A stretch of DNA of 21,281 nucleotides from JAEDES01 sp964616405 (GTDB taxonomy: Bacteria > Bacillota_I > Bacilli_A > RF39 > UBA660), in the NCBI GenBank assembly GCA_964616405.1, contig CAZTRE010000018.1:1-21281 (forward strand), given 5' to 3'. The notes under the pieces were generated by a model that ran no database searches, was not told the origin of the DNA, and saw nothing but the letters and a program-made list of their open reading frames with translations. A program made the translations under genes and the position numbers. Below are positions 6,798 to 14,798 of the stretch, one piece after another; the stretch's first letter is position 1, and every line of letters begins with the position of its first letter.

Positions 6798-8168
6798 TTA
6801 AATCACTTCATCTTCATCATCAATATCATCACCGATAATATCAACTTCTTCTACAGTTTCATCCATATCATCACCAATAATATCAACCTCTTCTGTATTA
6901 TTATCTGCTTTATCATCAATAATATCAGATTGAATCATGGAATCATCAACATCTTCATCAGTAACGTCAACTTTCCAATCAGTATCATTAACTGATTCTC
7001 CAATAATATTTTCTTCCTCAGAAATATCATCAAATGTCTCATTATCTTCAATAACTACTTCTTGATTACTACTAGCTAACCCAGTATCTTCAATAACATC
7101 TTTCTCAAAAACAAATTTATCAGTAGATACTATATATCTATATAATATCTCCCCTTTTATAACATAGAACCAAGATAACTGACCCTCAATAACTTCATAG
7201 TTCATAATAGGCAACAATAATTCATTAGCTAAATTAAGGATTTCTTTAAATTCAGAAATTTCAATAATTTTATATTTCTCTAAATCAATTGCCGTATTCG
7301 TATTAACAATTATATCATCATAATTTTTTAATAACTTACTAACTTCTTTTTCATATGCTGATCTATTATCTAACATAAAAATTCTTTTAATTAAATAACA
7401 TATCAATCCAAAAACCAAAATACTAACAATAACTACCAAAACTATTAGTATTTTACTACTAGTTAATAATTGTCCATCGAAAACTTTAGAAACCTTTGTT
7501 TCCTCTTTATTATTAGTTATCTTAATTACAGACGAACTAAGTGGTATTTTAATTAATGATTTATAATCATTGTTATAATCAAATCCCTCAACTTCACCAT
7601 TCAAATTAGTAACATATGAAATTTCTAAATAACCATCAACTGAAATTTTAACTTCATTTTGAAAATCTTTTAAAATCTTCAAATACTTATCTAATTTCAA
7701 ATCATAAGTAACATTATTACTGAACCGATCTTTTTCAAATTTAAAATCTTTATCTTCTATAATATACTCTTTATTTAAAACAACAGGATTACCATCTTTA
7801 TCAGTAGATTCCCTATAATAAACTTTTAAATTAGCTATCAATTTACTATTACCCTTAGCCTTAGTAATATCACTAGCCCTAAAGTTATAAAATGAATTTA
7901 TTCTAATATGATCAATCAAGTTTAAAATGTATGCTTCATCTTGATTTAAATATTCTTGCTCTATAAAATCATTGGATTTCAAATAAACTTTATAATCCAT
8001 TCCACCTTTTTGTGTGTATTCCATAACAGGGATTCTATCATCTTCATTATCTTTATGTGTCAAACTACTATATAAATAACCAAGTGAAGAAACTTCAAAA
8101 ATTATAGATACAACGAGCAAAATATAAACAACAATCTTTTTTACCTTTTCATCCTTCCAATTCACCAT
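6798..8168 (-). CDS. DUF5305-like two-pass membrane protein with acidic repeat tail
   Basis: 456 residues. A membrane segment at 11-33 is followed by a roughly 200-residue beta-rich extracellular domain (about 45-235), a second membrane segment (238-261), then a cytoplasmic part with an acidic tail (about 370-456). The layout and phrases such as YKVYLKSNDFIEQEYL fit the DUF5305 family as I know it, whose function is unknown and whose members often lie beside signal peptidases. The last 30 residues contain two copies of EEVDIIGDD. It follows the SipW substrates and SipW-type peptidase, with its own strong promoter at 8246-8274; the ATG has AAGGAG 7 bases upstream. I infer a membrane partner of the exported proteins, such as an anchor or assembly factor. 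Confidence 0.65.
   Translation of the reverse strand: MVNWKDEKVKKIVVYILLVVSIIFEVSSLGYLYSSLTHKDNEDDRIPVMEYTQKGGMDYKVYLKSNDFIEQEYLNQDEAYILNLIDHIRINSFYNFRASDITKAKGNSKLIANLKVYYRESTDKDGNPVVLNKEYIIEDKDFKFEKDRFSNNVTYDLKLDKYLKILKDFQNEVKISVDGYLEISYVTNLNGEVEGFDYNNDYKSLIKIPLSSSVIKITNNKEETKVSKVFDGQLLTSSKILIVLVVIVSILVFGLICYLIKRIFMLDNRSAYEKEVSKLLKNYDDIIVNTNTAIDLEKYKIIEISEFKEILNLANELLLPIMNYEVIEGQLSWFYVIKGEILYRYIVSTDKFVFEKDVIEDTGLASSNQEVVIEDNETFDDISEEENIIGESVNDTDWKVDVTDEDVDDSMIQSDIIDDKADNNTEEVDIIGDDMDETVEEVDIIGDDIDDEDEVI
6823..6894 (-). repeat. Tandem repeat coding the acidic tail
   Basis: Two 30-base copies (6823-6852 and 6865-6894) with two differences and a period of 42 bases, or 14 codons. They encode a repeated EEVDIIGDD-type segment at the end of the DUF5305-like protein. 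A more diverged copy may precede them. In-frame slippage could vary tail length between strains. Confidence 0.75.
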
Positions 8169-8245
8169 AGTCCACTCCTTTTTAAAAACAACATAATTTA
8201 TAATAAAGTTATAAACTACTTTTCTTCTATTATAAAACCATAAAC

Positions 8246-8274
8246 ATTATAGCATTTTTAATATTACTTCTCAA
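8246..8274 (-). promoter_or_regulatory. Strong sigma-A promoter of the DUF5305-like gene
   Basis: Minus strand TTGAGA (8269-8274), 17-base spacer, perfect TATAAT (8246-8251), preceded by TGC (extended -10). The leader would be about 70 bases. The gene therefore has its own transcript besides any readthrough from the SipW locus. Confidence 0.8.
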
Positions 8275-8379
8275 TAATATTTTTTAATTATTCTAAATAA
8301 AATGTCAAACATTCATTAATACAAAACACTATTGAATAAATTTTTCTAAACATATTTTAATATTTAACTCATCCGTAAA

Positions 8380-8994
8380 TCACGCACTAGCTTCTTTAGT
8401 AAATTTATTTATAAAGTGAAAATAAAAATATAAAGTTCTTCGCTTATTTTGATATACGTAAGATATAGTTGCCTTAACTTCATCCTCTTCACCAAGTTCT
8501 GATAAAAAATGAGTATCAAGTACAAGATTAATATCCACTGTTTGCCCCGATCCTACCTCAGTAGAAGACATATTAGCACTAGCTCCTTTAATATAGTTAA
8601 ACTCATTAAATAAAATCTCGGTTGAAACTTGTCCTTCGGTATAATCTAGTACTGTAGGATTAGTAAATGTTATTGTAAAAGTATTTGTTCTTCGAGAATT
8701 CGTACAGCCTGTCGATTTATAGTAATAAAGATGGTATGAATCACCTTCCCAGGTCTCACTATCAAACTTAATAAGACTCCATGAATTATCAGTTGTATAA
8801 TAACGATTATTAGTCGTATCTCTAATTACTGGAGTAACAGGTAAGTTTTCTCCAGTGTAATAATCTACCGTTGAAGCCACACCTTTAACAGTAAGCGAGT
8901 CACTAAAAAAACCATAACCAATGGATAAAACTAATATAAAAACAGCCATTACCCCTATCATGCTACCAAATACTACATTAATGTTTTTTTTCAT
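8380..8994 (-). CDS. SipW-cognate exported protein (third substrate)
   Basis: 204-residue secreted protein. The N-terminus is a SipW-type signal: two lysines, a hydrophobic core (about 9-26), then GYGFFSDSLTVKGVAS, parallel to the GYALF...IKGTATA of the two neighbouring exported proteins. The mature part is rich in Thr, Ser, Tyr and beta-prone residues. It lacks the GAY segment the other two share, so it is a diverged member or a different structural subunit. The gene begins 12 bases after the SipW-type peptidase stop, with AAGGTGAG as SD, so the two are surely co-transcribed. It ends in TGA, the only such stop noticed here. No terminator was found in the 211 bases before the next gene. Function as a fibre or surface subunit is inferred from the peptidase context. 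Confidence 0.7.
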   Translation of the reverse strand: MKKNINVVFGSMIGVMAVFILVLSIGYGFFSDSLTVKGVASTVDYYTGENLPVTPVIRDTTNNRYYTTDNSWSLIKFDSETWEGDSYHLYYYKSTGCTNSRRTNTFTITFTNPTVLDYTEGQVSTEILFNEFNYIKGASANMSSTEVGSGQTVDINLVLDTHFLSELGEEDEVKATISYVYQNKRRTLYFYFHFINKFTKEASA

Positions 8995-9006
8995 TATCTC
9001 ACCTTC

Positions 9007-10203
9007 TTAGTTAACGCGACCTTTATCAACAATTACTTCATCACCAGCATCGGTATTCAATAGTTCATTTAAAATAAGTGTAGGATATCCCAAAACAGGG
9101 ATGTCATATTTAATAACACCATCTACTTGATATTCTTTAACTGGGAATAAATCTAAGCTATCATTATTATCCCCTTTAGTTATAAATTGCAACTGACCAT
9201 TCTCATCGGTTTTTATATCTACCACTCTATGTACAACATAATAATTATCCAACTTATATCTAATTACTTCACCTTTTTTAATCTTAGATACATCTTTATC
9301 CATAATTAAGACAATATCGCCTCTCTTAATTTTAGGATACATACTATCACTGGCAATAACTAATGGTTGTATAGGAAAAAGTCCTAAACCAAAACAAATC
9401 ATTATAATAACTGATGCCAACATTACTAACCAACCTTTAAGCCCTACAACCTTATTTTCTTTTCTATCTAAAGTATGTCCCATCTTATTAATCAAATAAT
9501 TAATGTAAACATATGAGAAAAATGGTACAACCGAATTTATAATAGAAAGAGTCGCCCAGTCTAAATCAGGTAAAATAGGCAATATATATATTAATACATC
9601 CGGTAATAACGTATACAAAGTCGAAAACCCGTAACCAGCATAATAAGATACATAACATAAATAAAAATTAGTAAGTATTCCTGGAAGAAAAGTCTGTAAT
9701 AAAAATTCTAATATAGACAAAGAACTAGAAAAATAAGTATCCATTCTAAATATATTTAGATCTAAAATTGTAAATAATATTGAAATAAGTACAGCCCATA
9801 ATAAGATCCTTTTTTTATCACAATTGTTAATCATATAAAATCTTACATATTCTTTAACCAAAACTACTGGAACTAACATCCATAGATTTGATAATATACC
9901 TTTTAATGAACCATCATAAGGATTATAAGCAAACCCCTTTATATAACCCAATGAAAAATAAATGAAAAAATAAATTAATATCGTAACAAAAACACAAAAA
10001 CCAACTTCTTTTTTATATTTAAAATTAGGAATAACTTCATTTCTAAAAAAGAAGAAGACTAAAATGCCAATAAAGATCCACATCACTGGTTTAACTATAT
10101 ATGCATATGAACTTGAAAAATTAGCTGCAGAACCAGTTATTTCCAATAATAGTGAAGCAAGCATTAATAAACTCAAAATCACTATTTTAATAGATTTTTT
10201 CAT
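9007..10203 (-). CDS. SipW-type (ER-type) signal peptidase I with long N-terminal membrane domain
   Basis: 398 residues. The last 120 are a type I signal peptidase of the SipW/Sec11 kind: ASDSMYP with nucleophile S287, YYVVHRVVDI with H325 where ordinary bacterial enzymes have lysine, and TKGDNND (D345 and D348) as the acidic region. In B. subtilis SipW processes TasA and TapA. The unusual part is residues 1-280, with about eight hydrophobic segments before the catalytic Ser; SipW proteins are normally about 190 residues with few membrane segments. It follows an exported-protein gene by 62 bases without a terminator and is followed by another at 12 bases. I infer that it cleaves the three neighbouring signal peptides. 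The extra membrane domain has no recognised family. Confidence 0.85.
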   Translation of the reverse strand: MKKSIKIVILSLLMLASLLLEITGSAANFSSSYAYIVKPVMWIFIGILVFFFFRNEVIPNFKYKKEVGFCVFVTILIYFFIYFSLGYIKGFAYNPYDGSLKGILSNLWMLVPVVLVKEYVRFYMINNCDKKRILLWAVLISILFTILDLNIFRMDTYFSSSLSILEFLLQTFLPGILTNFYLCYVSYYAGYGFSTLYTLLPDVLIYILPILPDLDWATLSIINSVVPFFSYVYINYLINKMGHTLDRKENKVVGLKGWLVMLASVIIMICFGLGLFPIQPLVIASDSMYPKIKRGDIVLIMDKDVSKIKKGEVIRYKLDNYYVVHRVVDIKTDENGQLQFITKGDNNDSLDLFPVKEYQVDGVIKYDIPVLGYPTLILNELLNTDAGDEVIVDKGRVN

Positions 10204-10265
10204 AATATCACTTCACCATTCCAACCTAACTTATTTTTATATTCTAAATTCTATATTTAGTTTTA

Positions 10266-10769
10266 CTACGCTCCAATTTGTTTATAATTAAGCTTAATTG
10301 AGAATTCCACATTTTCTGAGGATGCACTAGAATTTTCATCCCACATTACTTTAACTATAAAATTTTGGGTTTCATTTTGATTTAATTGTTGATCTTTAAC
10401 TTCAGCCAAACCTGTATAAGAGATTTTAACATTTGCATCAGCTGTAAGTCCTGTTTCTTGAATCTCTCTTAAAACAGCTGGAATTGTACCTTTATTTGTA
10501 ACTATAATTGGAATCTCTACATAAGCCCCAGGATATTCCAACTTTGGAACATTAATTGTTAAAGTTTTTCCATCAGCAGAAATTTCAGCCGTAGCTCCAC
10601 TAGATCCAACTTGAGTTGTAACACTTGCAGCTGTAACACTAACATCAAAATTTCCCTGTGCAGTTGCAGTTCCTTTAATTTCTATATTTTCTTCGAAAAG
10701 TGCATAACCAATAGAAAGTGTTAAAAACAAAATAATTACACCAATTAAAACAAAATTTTGTTTCTTCAT
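10266..10769 (-). CDS. SipW-cognate exported protein (second substrate)
   Basis: 167 residues. The SipW-type signal peptide is MKKQN, a hydrophobic stretch, then GYALFEENIEIKGTATAQGN; cleavage is likely near GYA. The mature region looks like one beta-sandwich domain with LEYPGAYVEIPIIVTNKG in the middle and a YKQ-type C-terminus. It is paralogous to the gene just upstream (10894-11421), sharing MKKQN, IKGTATAQGN, YPGAYV and the ILE/LRE-GLT pattern, so tandem duplication is clear. The ATG at 10769 is preferred over the one at 10781: GAGGG sits 5 bases before it and the protein then aligns with its paralogue. It has its own promoter (10814-10843) and runs on into the signal peptidase gene. Related families are TasA and camelysin (CalY); I cannot show metalloprotease activity. 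Confidence 0.75.
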   Translation of the reverse strand: MKKQNFVLIGVIILFLTLSIGYALFEENIEIKGTATAQGNFDVSVTAASVTTQVGSSGATAEISADGKTLTINVPKLEYPGAYVEIPIIVTNKGTIPAVLREIQETGLTADANVKISYTGLAEVKDQQLNQNETQNFIVKVMWDENSSASSENVEFSIKLNYKQIGA

Positions 10770-10813
10770 AGTTACCCTCATCTTCCTTATAATAGTACTA
10801 TATATTATAACTT

Positions 10814-10843
10814 ATAATATCATTTATTCCCATTTTTTGTCAA
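10814..10843 (-). promoter_or_regulatory. Sigma-A promoter of the second substrate and SipW genes
   Basis: Minus strand perfect TTGACA (10838-10843), 18-base spacer, TATTAT (10814-10819), about 45 bases before the ATG at 10769. It likely drives the second substrate, the signal peptidase and the third substrate. Confidence 0.7.
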
Positions 10844-10864
10844 CTATCAATACCCCGCTATATA

Positions 10865-10896
10865 ACAAAAAAAGTAGAAAATTACCCACTTTTTTA
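10865..10896 (-). terminator. Terminator between the two paralogous exported-protein genes
   Basis: On the minus strand AAAAAAGTGG and CTACTTTTTT pair over 10 positions (one wobble) around an 8-9 base loop, ending in a run of seven Ts. It overlaps the stop codon of the first exported-protein gene. With the promoter just beyond, it separates or attenuates expression of the first substrate relative to the rest. Confidence 0.8.
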
Positions 10897-11421
10897 TTTG
10901 CTTTGTACAAAATTTAACTTAACTTTAAAGTTAATATTAGATGCTGAATCATTAACTTGTGAATCCCACTCTACCTTAATTGTCATATTAGCGGATTCTC
11001 CTACCTTCATTACTTTATCAACTATAACATCACCTGAATAGCTTACCTTAACCGCCCTATCTTTTTCAGTTAAACCTTCTGGAATAATTTCTCTCACAAT
11101 AGCATTAACAGAACCAACATTTGTTATTGTAACAGGAATTACCACATATGCTCCTGGATAATCAAGTTTATTTACTTTTATTTCCACAGTGTTTATACCA
11201 TCAATAGTCTTAATTTCCGCAATACCTTCGTCCCCAATACCATTAACATCTGTATATCCAACTTTTGTAATCTCTCCAATCTCAGTAAATTTAACTTCAA
11301 GATTGCCTTGAGCAGTAGCGGTTCCTTTAATATTTAAAGCCTCTGCAAAAAGGGCATAGCCAATAGCCACAACTAAAATTAATGCAATAATACTTACTAT
11401 AATAATATTTTGCTTTTTCAC
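10894..11421 (-). CDS. SipW-cognate exported protein (first substrate)
   Basis: 175 residues. A MKKQN start, hydrophobic core and GYALFAEALNIKGTATAQGN form a classic SipW-cognate signal peptide; cleavage is likely near GYA. The mature domain contains KLDYPGAYVVIPVTITNVG, nearly the same as in the neighbour at 10266-10769, and ends FKVKLNFVQ. The start is GTG at 11421, supported by GAGGAGGG 8 bases upstream and by alignment with its paralogue. It is a separate short transcription unit with a good promoter (11452-11481) and a terminator at its end, an arrangement that would allow high, independent expression of an abundant structural subunit. That role is inferred. Confidence 0.75.
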   Translation of the reverse strand: MKKQNIIIVSIIALILVVAIGYALFAEALNIKGTATAQGNLEVKFTEIGEITKVGYTDVNGIGDEGIAEIKTIDGINTVEIKVNKLDYPGAYVVIPVTITNVGSVNAIVREIIPEGLTEKDRAVKVSYSGDVIVDKVMKVGESANMTIKVEWDSQVNDSASNINFKVKLNFVQSK

Positions 11422-11451
11422 CTATTACACCCTCCTCTATAATACACCTTA

Positions 11452-11481
11452 ATAATACCATTTATATTAGTTTCCCGTCAA
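11452..11481 (-). promoter_or_regulatory. Sigma-A promoter of the first SipW substrate
   Basis: Minus strand TTGACG (11476-11481), 18-base spacer, TATTAT (11452-11457), about 31 bases before the GTG start. Very similar in layout to the promoter of the paralogue. Confidence 0.7.
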
Positions 11482-11510
11482 CAAATTATCTTTTTTTTAC
11501 ACATTGCCAC

Positions 11511-11534
11511 AAAAAAAAGGACTAATAAAGTCCC
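11511..11534 (-). terminator. Terminator after the ankyrin-like gene
   Basis: On the minus strand GGGACT and AGTCCT form a 6-bp stem with a TTATT loop and a tract of eight Ts. It is 21 bases past the stop codon. Confidence 0.8.
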
Positions 11535-11555
11535 AAAATTTTTCTTTCATAAAAC

Positions 11556-12254
11556 TTACGAATTAATAGTAGCCGTTGTACCTGTTGAATTAATAATATT
11601 TTCTAATACAGCCGATCTATCACGTAAAATATCAACTTTAATAATATCCATATTCTCAACTATTTCATCAAGTAATTTTTTCATAGATGGTTCTAGCTTT
11701 TTCTTAATTAAGTTATCCACAATAACTTCTAAATTATTTAATCTAGAATATTTACCATAATACGTATTCTTAACACATGCATTACATAGCTTTTTAAATG
11801 TCCCTAAATCAATATCATCAAATCTTTTATCTTCTAATATTTTAAATGCTGTATAAATATAATTATTACTAATTGCTTTATCTAGAATAGTTTCTCCTTT
11901 ATCATTTTTAATATTTGGAGTAAAATTTTTCTTTTTTCTTAATTGTTCTACTACCCTTAAAGCTCCAACAGAATTATCTAAAGCTAGAAAATGGCCAAAT
12001 GTATTTCCCTCAACATTTTGATGATTTACATTCCAATTTCTTTTTTTCATAACTTTCATTACTAAATCATATTGTTTAGCTTTTAACAGTCTCGTAACAA
12101 CATCATTTCCGGCTCCATCACAAGTATTTACATTTATCTTATTTTCCTCAAGTAACTTTTCAACTACTTCAAAATTATTTCTTTTAATAAGACTAAATAC
12201 CAGGGACGGCTCTTCTGAGCAAACATCCATTACTTGTTGCTCGCTATAAAACAT
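11556..12254 (-). CDS. Ankyrin-repeat-like protein
   Basis: 232 residues, soluble, no signal peptide. Residues 20-150 look like three to four degenerate ankyrin units of about 33-35 residues, each with two short helices and a turn such as INVNTCDGAGNDVV, WNVNHQNVEGNTFGHFLAL and FTPNIKNDKGETILDKAI. The C-terminal 80 residues are helical and charged, without a recognised motif. The ATG at 12254 is chosen because AGAGGTG sits 6 bases upstream and a near-consensus promoter occupies the region a longer frame would use. It is a monocistronic unit with its own promoter and terminator. Ankyrin units bind proteins; the partner is unknown. Placement next to the SipW locus may be accidental. Confidence 0.7.
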   Translation of the reverse strand: MFYSEQQVMDVCSEEPSLVFSLIKRNNFEVVEKLLEENKINVNTCDGAGNDVVTRLLKAKQYDLVMKVMKKRNWNVNHQNVEGNTFGHFLALDNSVGALRVVEQLRKKKNFTPNIKNDKGETILDKAISNNYIYTAFKILEDKRFDDIDLGTFKKLCNACVKNTYYGKYSRLNNLEVIVDNLIKKKLEPSMKKLLDEIVENMDIIKVDILRDRSAVLENIINSTGTTATINS

Positions 12255-12288
12255 AAATAACACCTCTTTGTTTGCGTTGCAGTTATAT

Positions 12289-12317
12289 ATTCTATCAAAC
12301 TGGTATCCTTTTGTCAA
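12289..12317 (-). promoter_or_regulatory. Strong sigma-A promoter of the ankyrin-like gene
   Basis: Minus strand perfect TTGACA (12312-12317), 17-base spacer, TAGAAT (12289-12294), 35 bases before the ATG at 12254. It fixes the start of that gene. Confidence 0.8.
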
Positions 12318-12388
12318 ATTGACCACCATCCTTATACCTTAATTATGGTGCCGACCAAACGTTCTTATACAAAAAAACAAAAGTTCTT

Positions 12389-13462
12389 TTACATAAATAA
12401 TATTAAAAAAGTACTTAGTGTATTTTGAATACAATGAACACTCATATTAATAAATATATTATTTGTTTTTACATATGCAATAGCCATGATCACTCCCATA
12501 GCCACATACTGCAATGATTGGATTATCATTTGATATATTCCTACCTCTGAACCAATTGTATGTAAAAGTCCAAATATTAATCCAGATACAATCACAAATA
12601 AAACATCATTTTTAATAAATCTCCGTATACATCCTCTAAAAATAATTTCTTCCACAAATGGTGCCCATAAAATTGCAAGTGGAGCAACATACCAAAGTGG
12701 AGCTTCATTTAAACCCATCTGATTAGCGGTAACTACTGCTCCGCCCAAAAGTAATCTAATAATAGCCGCCAAATATGAGACTCCAATTAGTATTGCCCAC
12801 CACTTAAATGATTGTCCTACATGTAAAGCTACATCGCTCTTATAAGCTTTAAAATCTCTCTTTAATCTCTTACTAAAGACAAAAAATGCAAAAACAAATA
12901 TCCCAATATAATAAATAATTGCTACAATAATTGTCACAATTGGACTCAAATTTTTTATAAAAAATTGCGTAAAATATAAAAGCATTAATATAATTGTTAA
13001 TATTATATCTTTTTTACTGATATCCATTTTTTCAAGTTTTTCTAAACTTCTCCTTTCGTCTCTTATTTCTTTTTTATAATCAACTTTTGGAATTGTTCCA
13101 ATTATTACTAAAGCAATTACTCCAAGCAATATAATTAAACTATTTCCAAATAATAGTATTGAAACAGTCACTAATATAATAGAAAGTATCTTTTTTCTCC
13201 CAACTTGATTTTTAGAAAAAATCACTAGTAATATTAATGCCAAAATTGCTCCTACCACAGCTGTCAATATAATCGATGCATAAATTGTCTCATATGAATA
13301 CATGCCACCAAGCACATCTTTTAATTGCTTAGGTAAACTCGAAACCATCTCCATCATTGCATCAACTTGTTTTTGTGCAATTTGTTTTGCGAATATTCCA
13401 TAATAAGCACTTACTAAAAATTGAACTATCGCATAAACAATTAAATAAATTTTCTTCTTCAT
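12389..13462 (-). CDS. CPBP-family intramembrane metalloprotease
   Basis: 357-residue polytopic membrane protein with about eight hydrophobic segments. The C-terminal 140 residues are a CPBP (CAAX protease and bacteriocin-processing, Abi) domain: FVEEIIFRG gives the EExxxR motif (E271, E272, R276), FGLLH gives H301, and INMSVHC gives H343. The first 200 residues add extra membrane segments and a charged loop (about 127-152). Bacterial members include bacteriocin self-immunity and signalling proteases; the substrate here is unknown. AGGAGG lies 8 bases before the ATG. It stands alone between ydjI-like and the ankyrin-like gene; no convincing terminator was found after it, so readthrough into the ankyrin gene is possible. 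Confidence 0.85.
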   Translation of the reverse strand: MKKKIYLIVYAIVQFLVSAYYGIFAKQIAQKQVDAMMEMVSSLPKQLKDVLGGMYSYETIYASIILTAVVGAILALILLVIFSKNQVGRKKILSIILVTVSILLFGNSLIILLGVIALVIIGTIPKVDYKKEIRDERRSLEKLEKMDISKKDIILTIILMLLYFTQFFIKNLSPIVTIIVAIIYYIGIFVFAFFVFSKRLKRDFKAYKSDVALHVGQSFKWWAILIGVSYLAAIIRLLLGGAVVTANQMGLNEAPLWYVAPLAILWAPFVEEIIFRGCIRRFIKNDVLFVIVSGLIFGLLHTIGSEVGIYQMIIQSLQYVAMGVIMAIAYVKTNNIFINMSVHCIQNTLSTFLILFM

Positions 13463-13481
13463 ATTTAACGTCCTCCTAATA

Positions 13482-13518
13482 AAAGATAAAAAGATTAATA
13501 ATTACAATTAATCCTTTT
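13482..13518 (-). terminator. Terminator after the SPFH gene
   Basis: On the minus strand AAAAGGATTAAT and ATTAATCTTTTT pair over 12 positions (one wobble) with a 7-base loop, followed by a T-rich tract. It ends the ydjGHI-like cluster. Confidence 0.75.
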
Positions 13519-13553
13519 ATTTACATCATATTTTTAAAAAACTAAGTTATTCG

Positions 13554-14738
13554 TTATTTTAATTTTGTTCCACAATTTGCACAGAAATTATATCCATTAT
13601 TTTTTGTTCCACAATTCGGACAAAATGCTGATGGAGTAGCTGCTGAGGAAGCATCATCTAAAGTTTCTGCATTTGTTCCATTGGCAACAACACCTGGATG
13701 TAATGGTTGTCCACTTGGAGTTTGTCCTTGTGCATAAGCTGTATGAGTTGAACCAGCATTATTCATCGCATTATTAGTAGCTCCACCAAACATTCCACCA
13801 CTTGCCATATTCATCATCCCAACACCCATGAAACCATTCATTGCTCCATTTTCATTACTTGCTGCAGCTTGAACGGCATTCGCATAAGCTCCAGTAAGTG
13901 TACCTTGTTGCATAAATGAGTTTGATGATAATTCATAGTTATCAATTTTCTTTTCACTTTCTTCATCAAGTGTTACTGATTCAACTATAAATCCAACTAA
14001 ACTTAATCCACGATCACGAATTGGTTGATCAAAAACTCTATCTGTCATAGTTTTCTTAATCTCATCAGTACTATTTGGTAAATCTAAAGCAGCAACTTTA
14101 TGATTTGCACTTCCTAATTCACTTAAAACATTTTGGAAAGAAGCAACAACTTCTGATCTCATTTGGTCAGTAATTTCACTCTTATTATAAACTTCTGCAG
14201 TTCCTGCTACTTTACTCATAAATATTGCTGGATCAGCAATTCTAAATGTATATTTACCAAAGCATTTCACTTCTACGCGAAGTGGATTAACTCCACCTGT
14301 CATTTGATTTGGAATTGGATGTCCCCAATCTTGATAAGGAATTGGGGCTGGTGTACCAAACTTATTATCCATAATTTCTTTACCATTTAAGTAAAATACA
14401 GCTTGTTCCTTATTAGTAGCTCCATTATATACAAAACGAGTCCACATTTCTTTAAACACTGGACCAAATTGACCAGCAAAGAATGATGGAGATGTAGATT
14501 GATCAAAAGTATAAATACCTTCTTCAGCTGTTGCATCTACTACTCTACCACTATCAAAGATTACTGCAATTTGTCCAGGTGCTACTTGAATAGCACTATC
14601 TTTGGTGATTATACCATTTGCAGTAGTCACCTTTTTCATTAAGATATCTTGACCTAAATCCTCACATTTAATATATTCTTTCCATTGATCGCCTAAAGTA
14701 CTACCAATAGCACCCACAGCGGCTCTTATTAATCCCAT
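13554..14738 (-). CDS. ydjI: SPFH-domain protein with C-terminal zinc ribbon (YdjI-like)
   Basis: 394 residues. The first 275 or so form an SPFH/virion-core-protein-like domain with typical phrases VAPGQIAVIFDSGRVVD and ADPAIFMSKVAG, and the LSLVGFIVESVTLDEESE stretch. A low-complexity linker rich in Gly, Met, Asn and Ala follows (about 285-365). The end is a zinc ribbon, FCPNCG...FCANCG (C373, C376, C386, C389). This architecture matches B. subtilis YdjI, which helps place the phage-shock protein PspA at the membrane. It is third after the zinc-ribbon and TPM genes, the ydjG-ydjH-ydjI order. A promoter-like element (14769-14797) may give it extra expression. AGGAGA precedes the ATG. No membrane helix is visible, so binding is probably peripheral. 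Confidence 0.85.
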   Translation of the reverse strand: MGLIRAAVGAIGSTLGDQWKEYIKCEDLGQDILMKKVTTANGIITKDSAIQVAPGQIAVIFDSGRVVDATAEEGIYTFDQSTSPSFFAGQFGPVFKEMWTRFVYNGATNKEQAVFYLNGKEIMDNKFGTPAPIPYQDWGHPIPNQMTGGVNPLRVEVKCFGKYTFRIADPAIFMSKVAGTAEVYNKSEITDQMRSEVVASFQNVLSELGSANHKVAALDLPNSTDEIKKTMTDRVFDQPIRDRGLSLVGFIVESVTLDEESEKKIDNYELSSNSFMQQGTLTGAYANAVQAAASNENGAMNGFMGVGMMNMASGGMFGGATNNAMNNAGSTHTAYAQGQTPSGQPLHPGVVANGTNAETLDDASSAATPSAFCPNCGTKNNGYNFCANCGTKLK

Positions 14739-14768
14739 ATACTTTCTCCTATCTTTTTATTTACCTTA

Positions 14769-14797
14769 ATTATAACACATATTTTGATTACGTCTAT
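14769..14797 (-). promoter_or_regulatory. Possible internal promoter for the SPFH gene
   Basis: A perfect TATAAT (14769-14774) with TGT directly upstream (extended -10) lies 31 bases before the ATG. The -35 is weak (TAGACG at 16 or ATAGAC at 17 bases). Confidence 0.55.
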
Positions 14798-14798
14798 A

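Noticed and set aside
8380..8382. Use of TGA as tryptophan, as in Mycoplasma-like genomes
   Set aside because: TGA ends an exported-protein gene at a sensible place, and the confident genes are full length with tryptophan coded otherwise.
10064..10291. Plus-strand frame opposite the signal peptidase start
   Set aside because: Shadow of the minus-strand genes; no SD or promoter.
12355..12390. A possible terminator after the CPBP protease gene
   Set aside because: The AAAAG/CTTTT arms leave only a 2-base loop and no stable stem.
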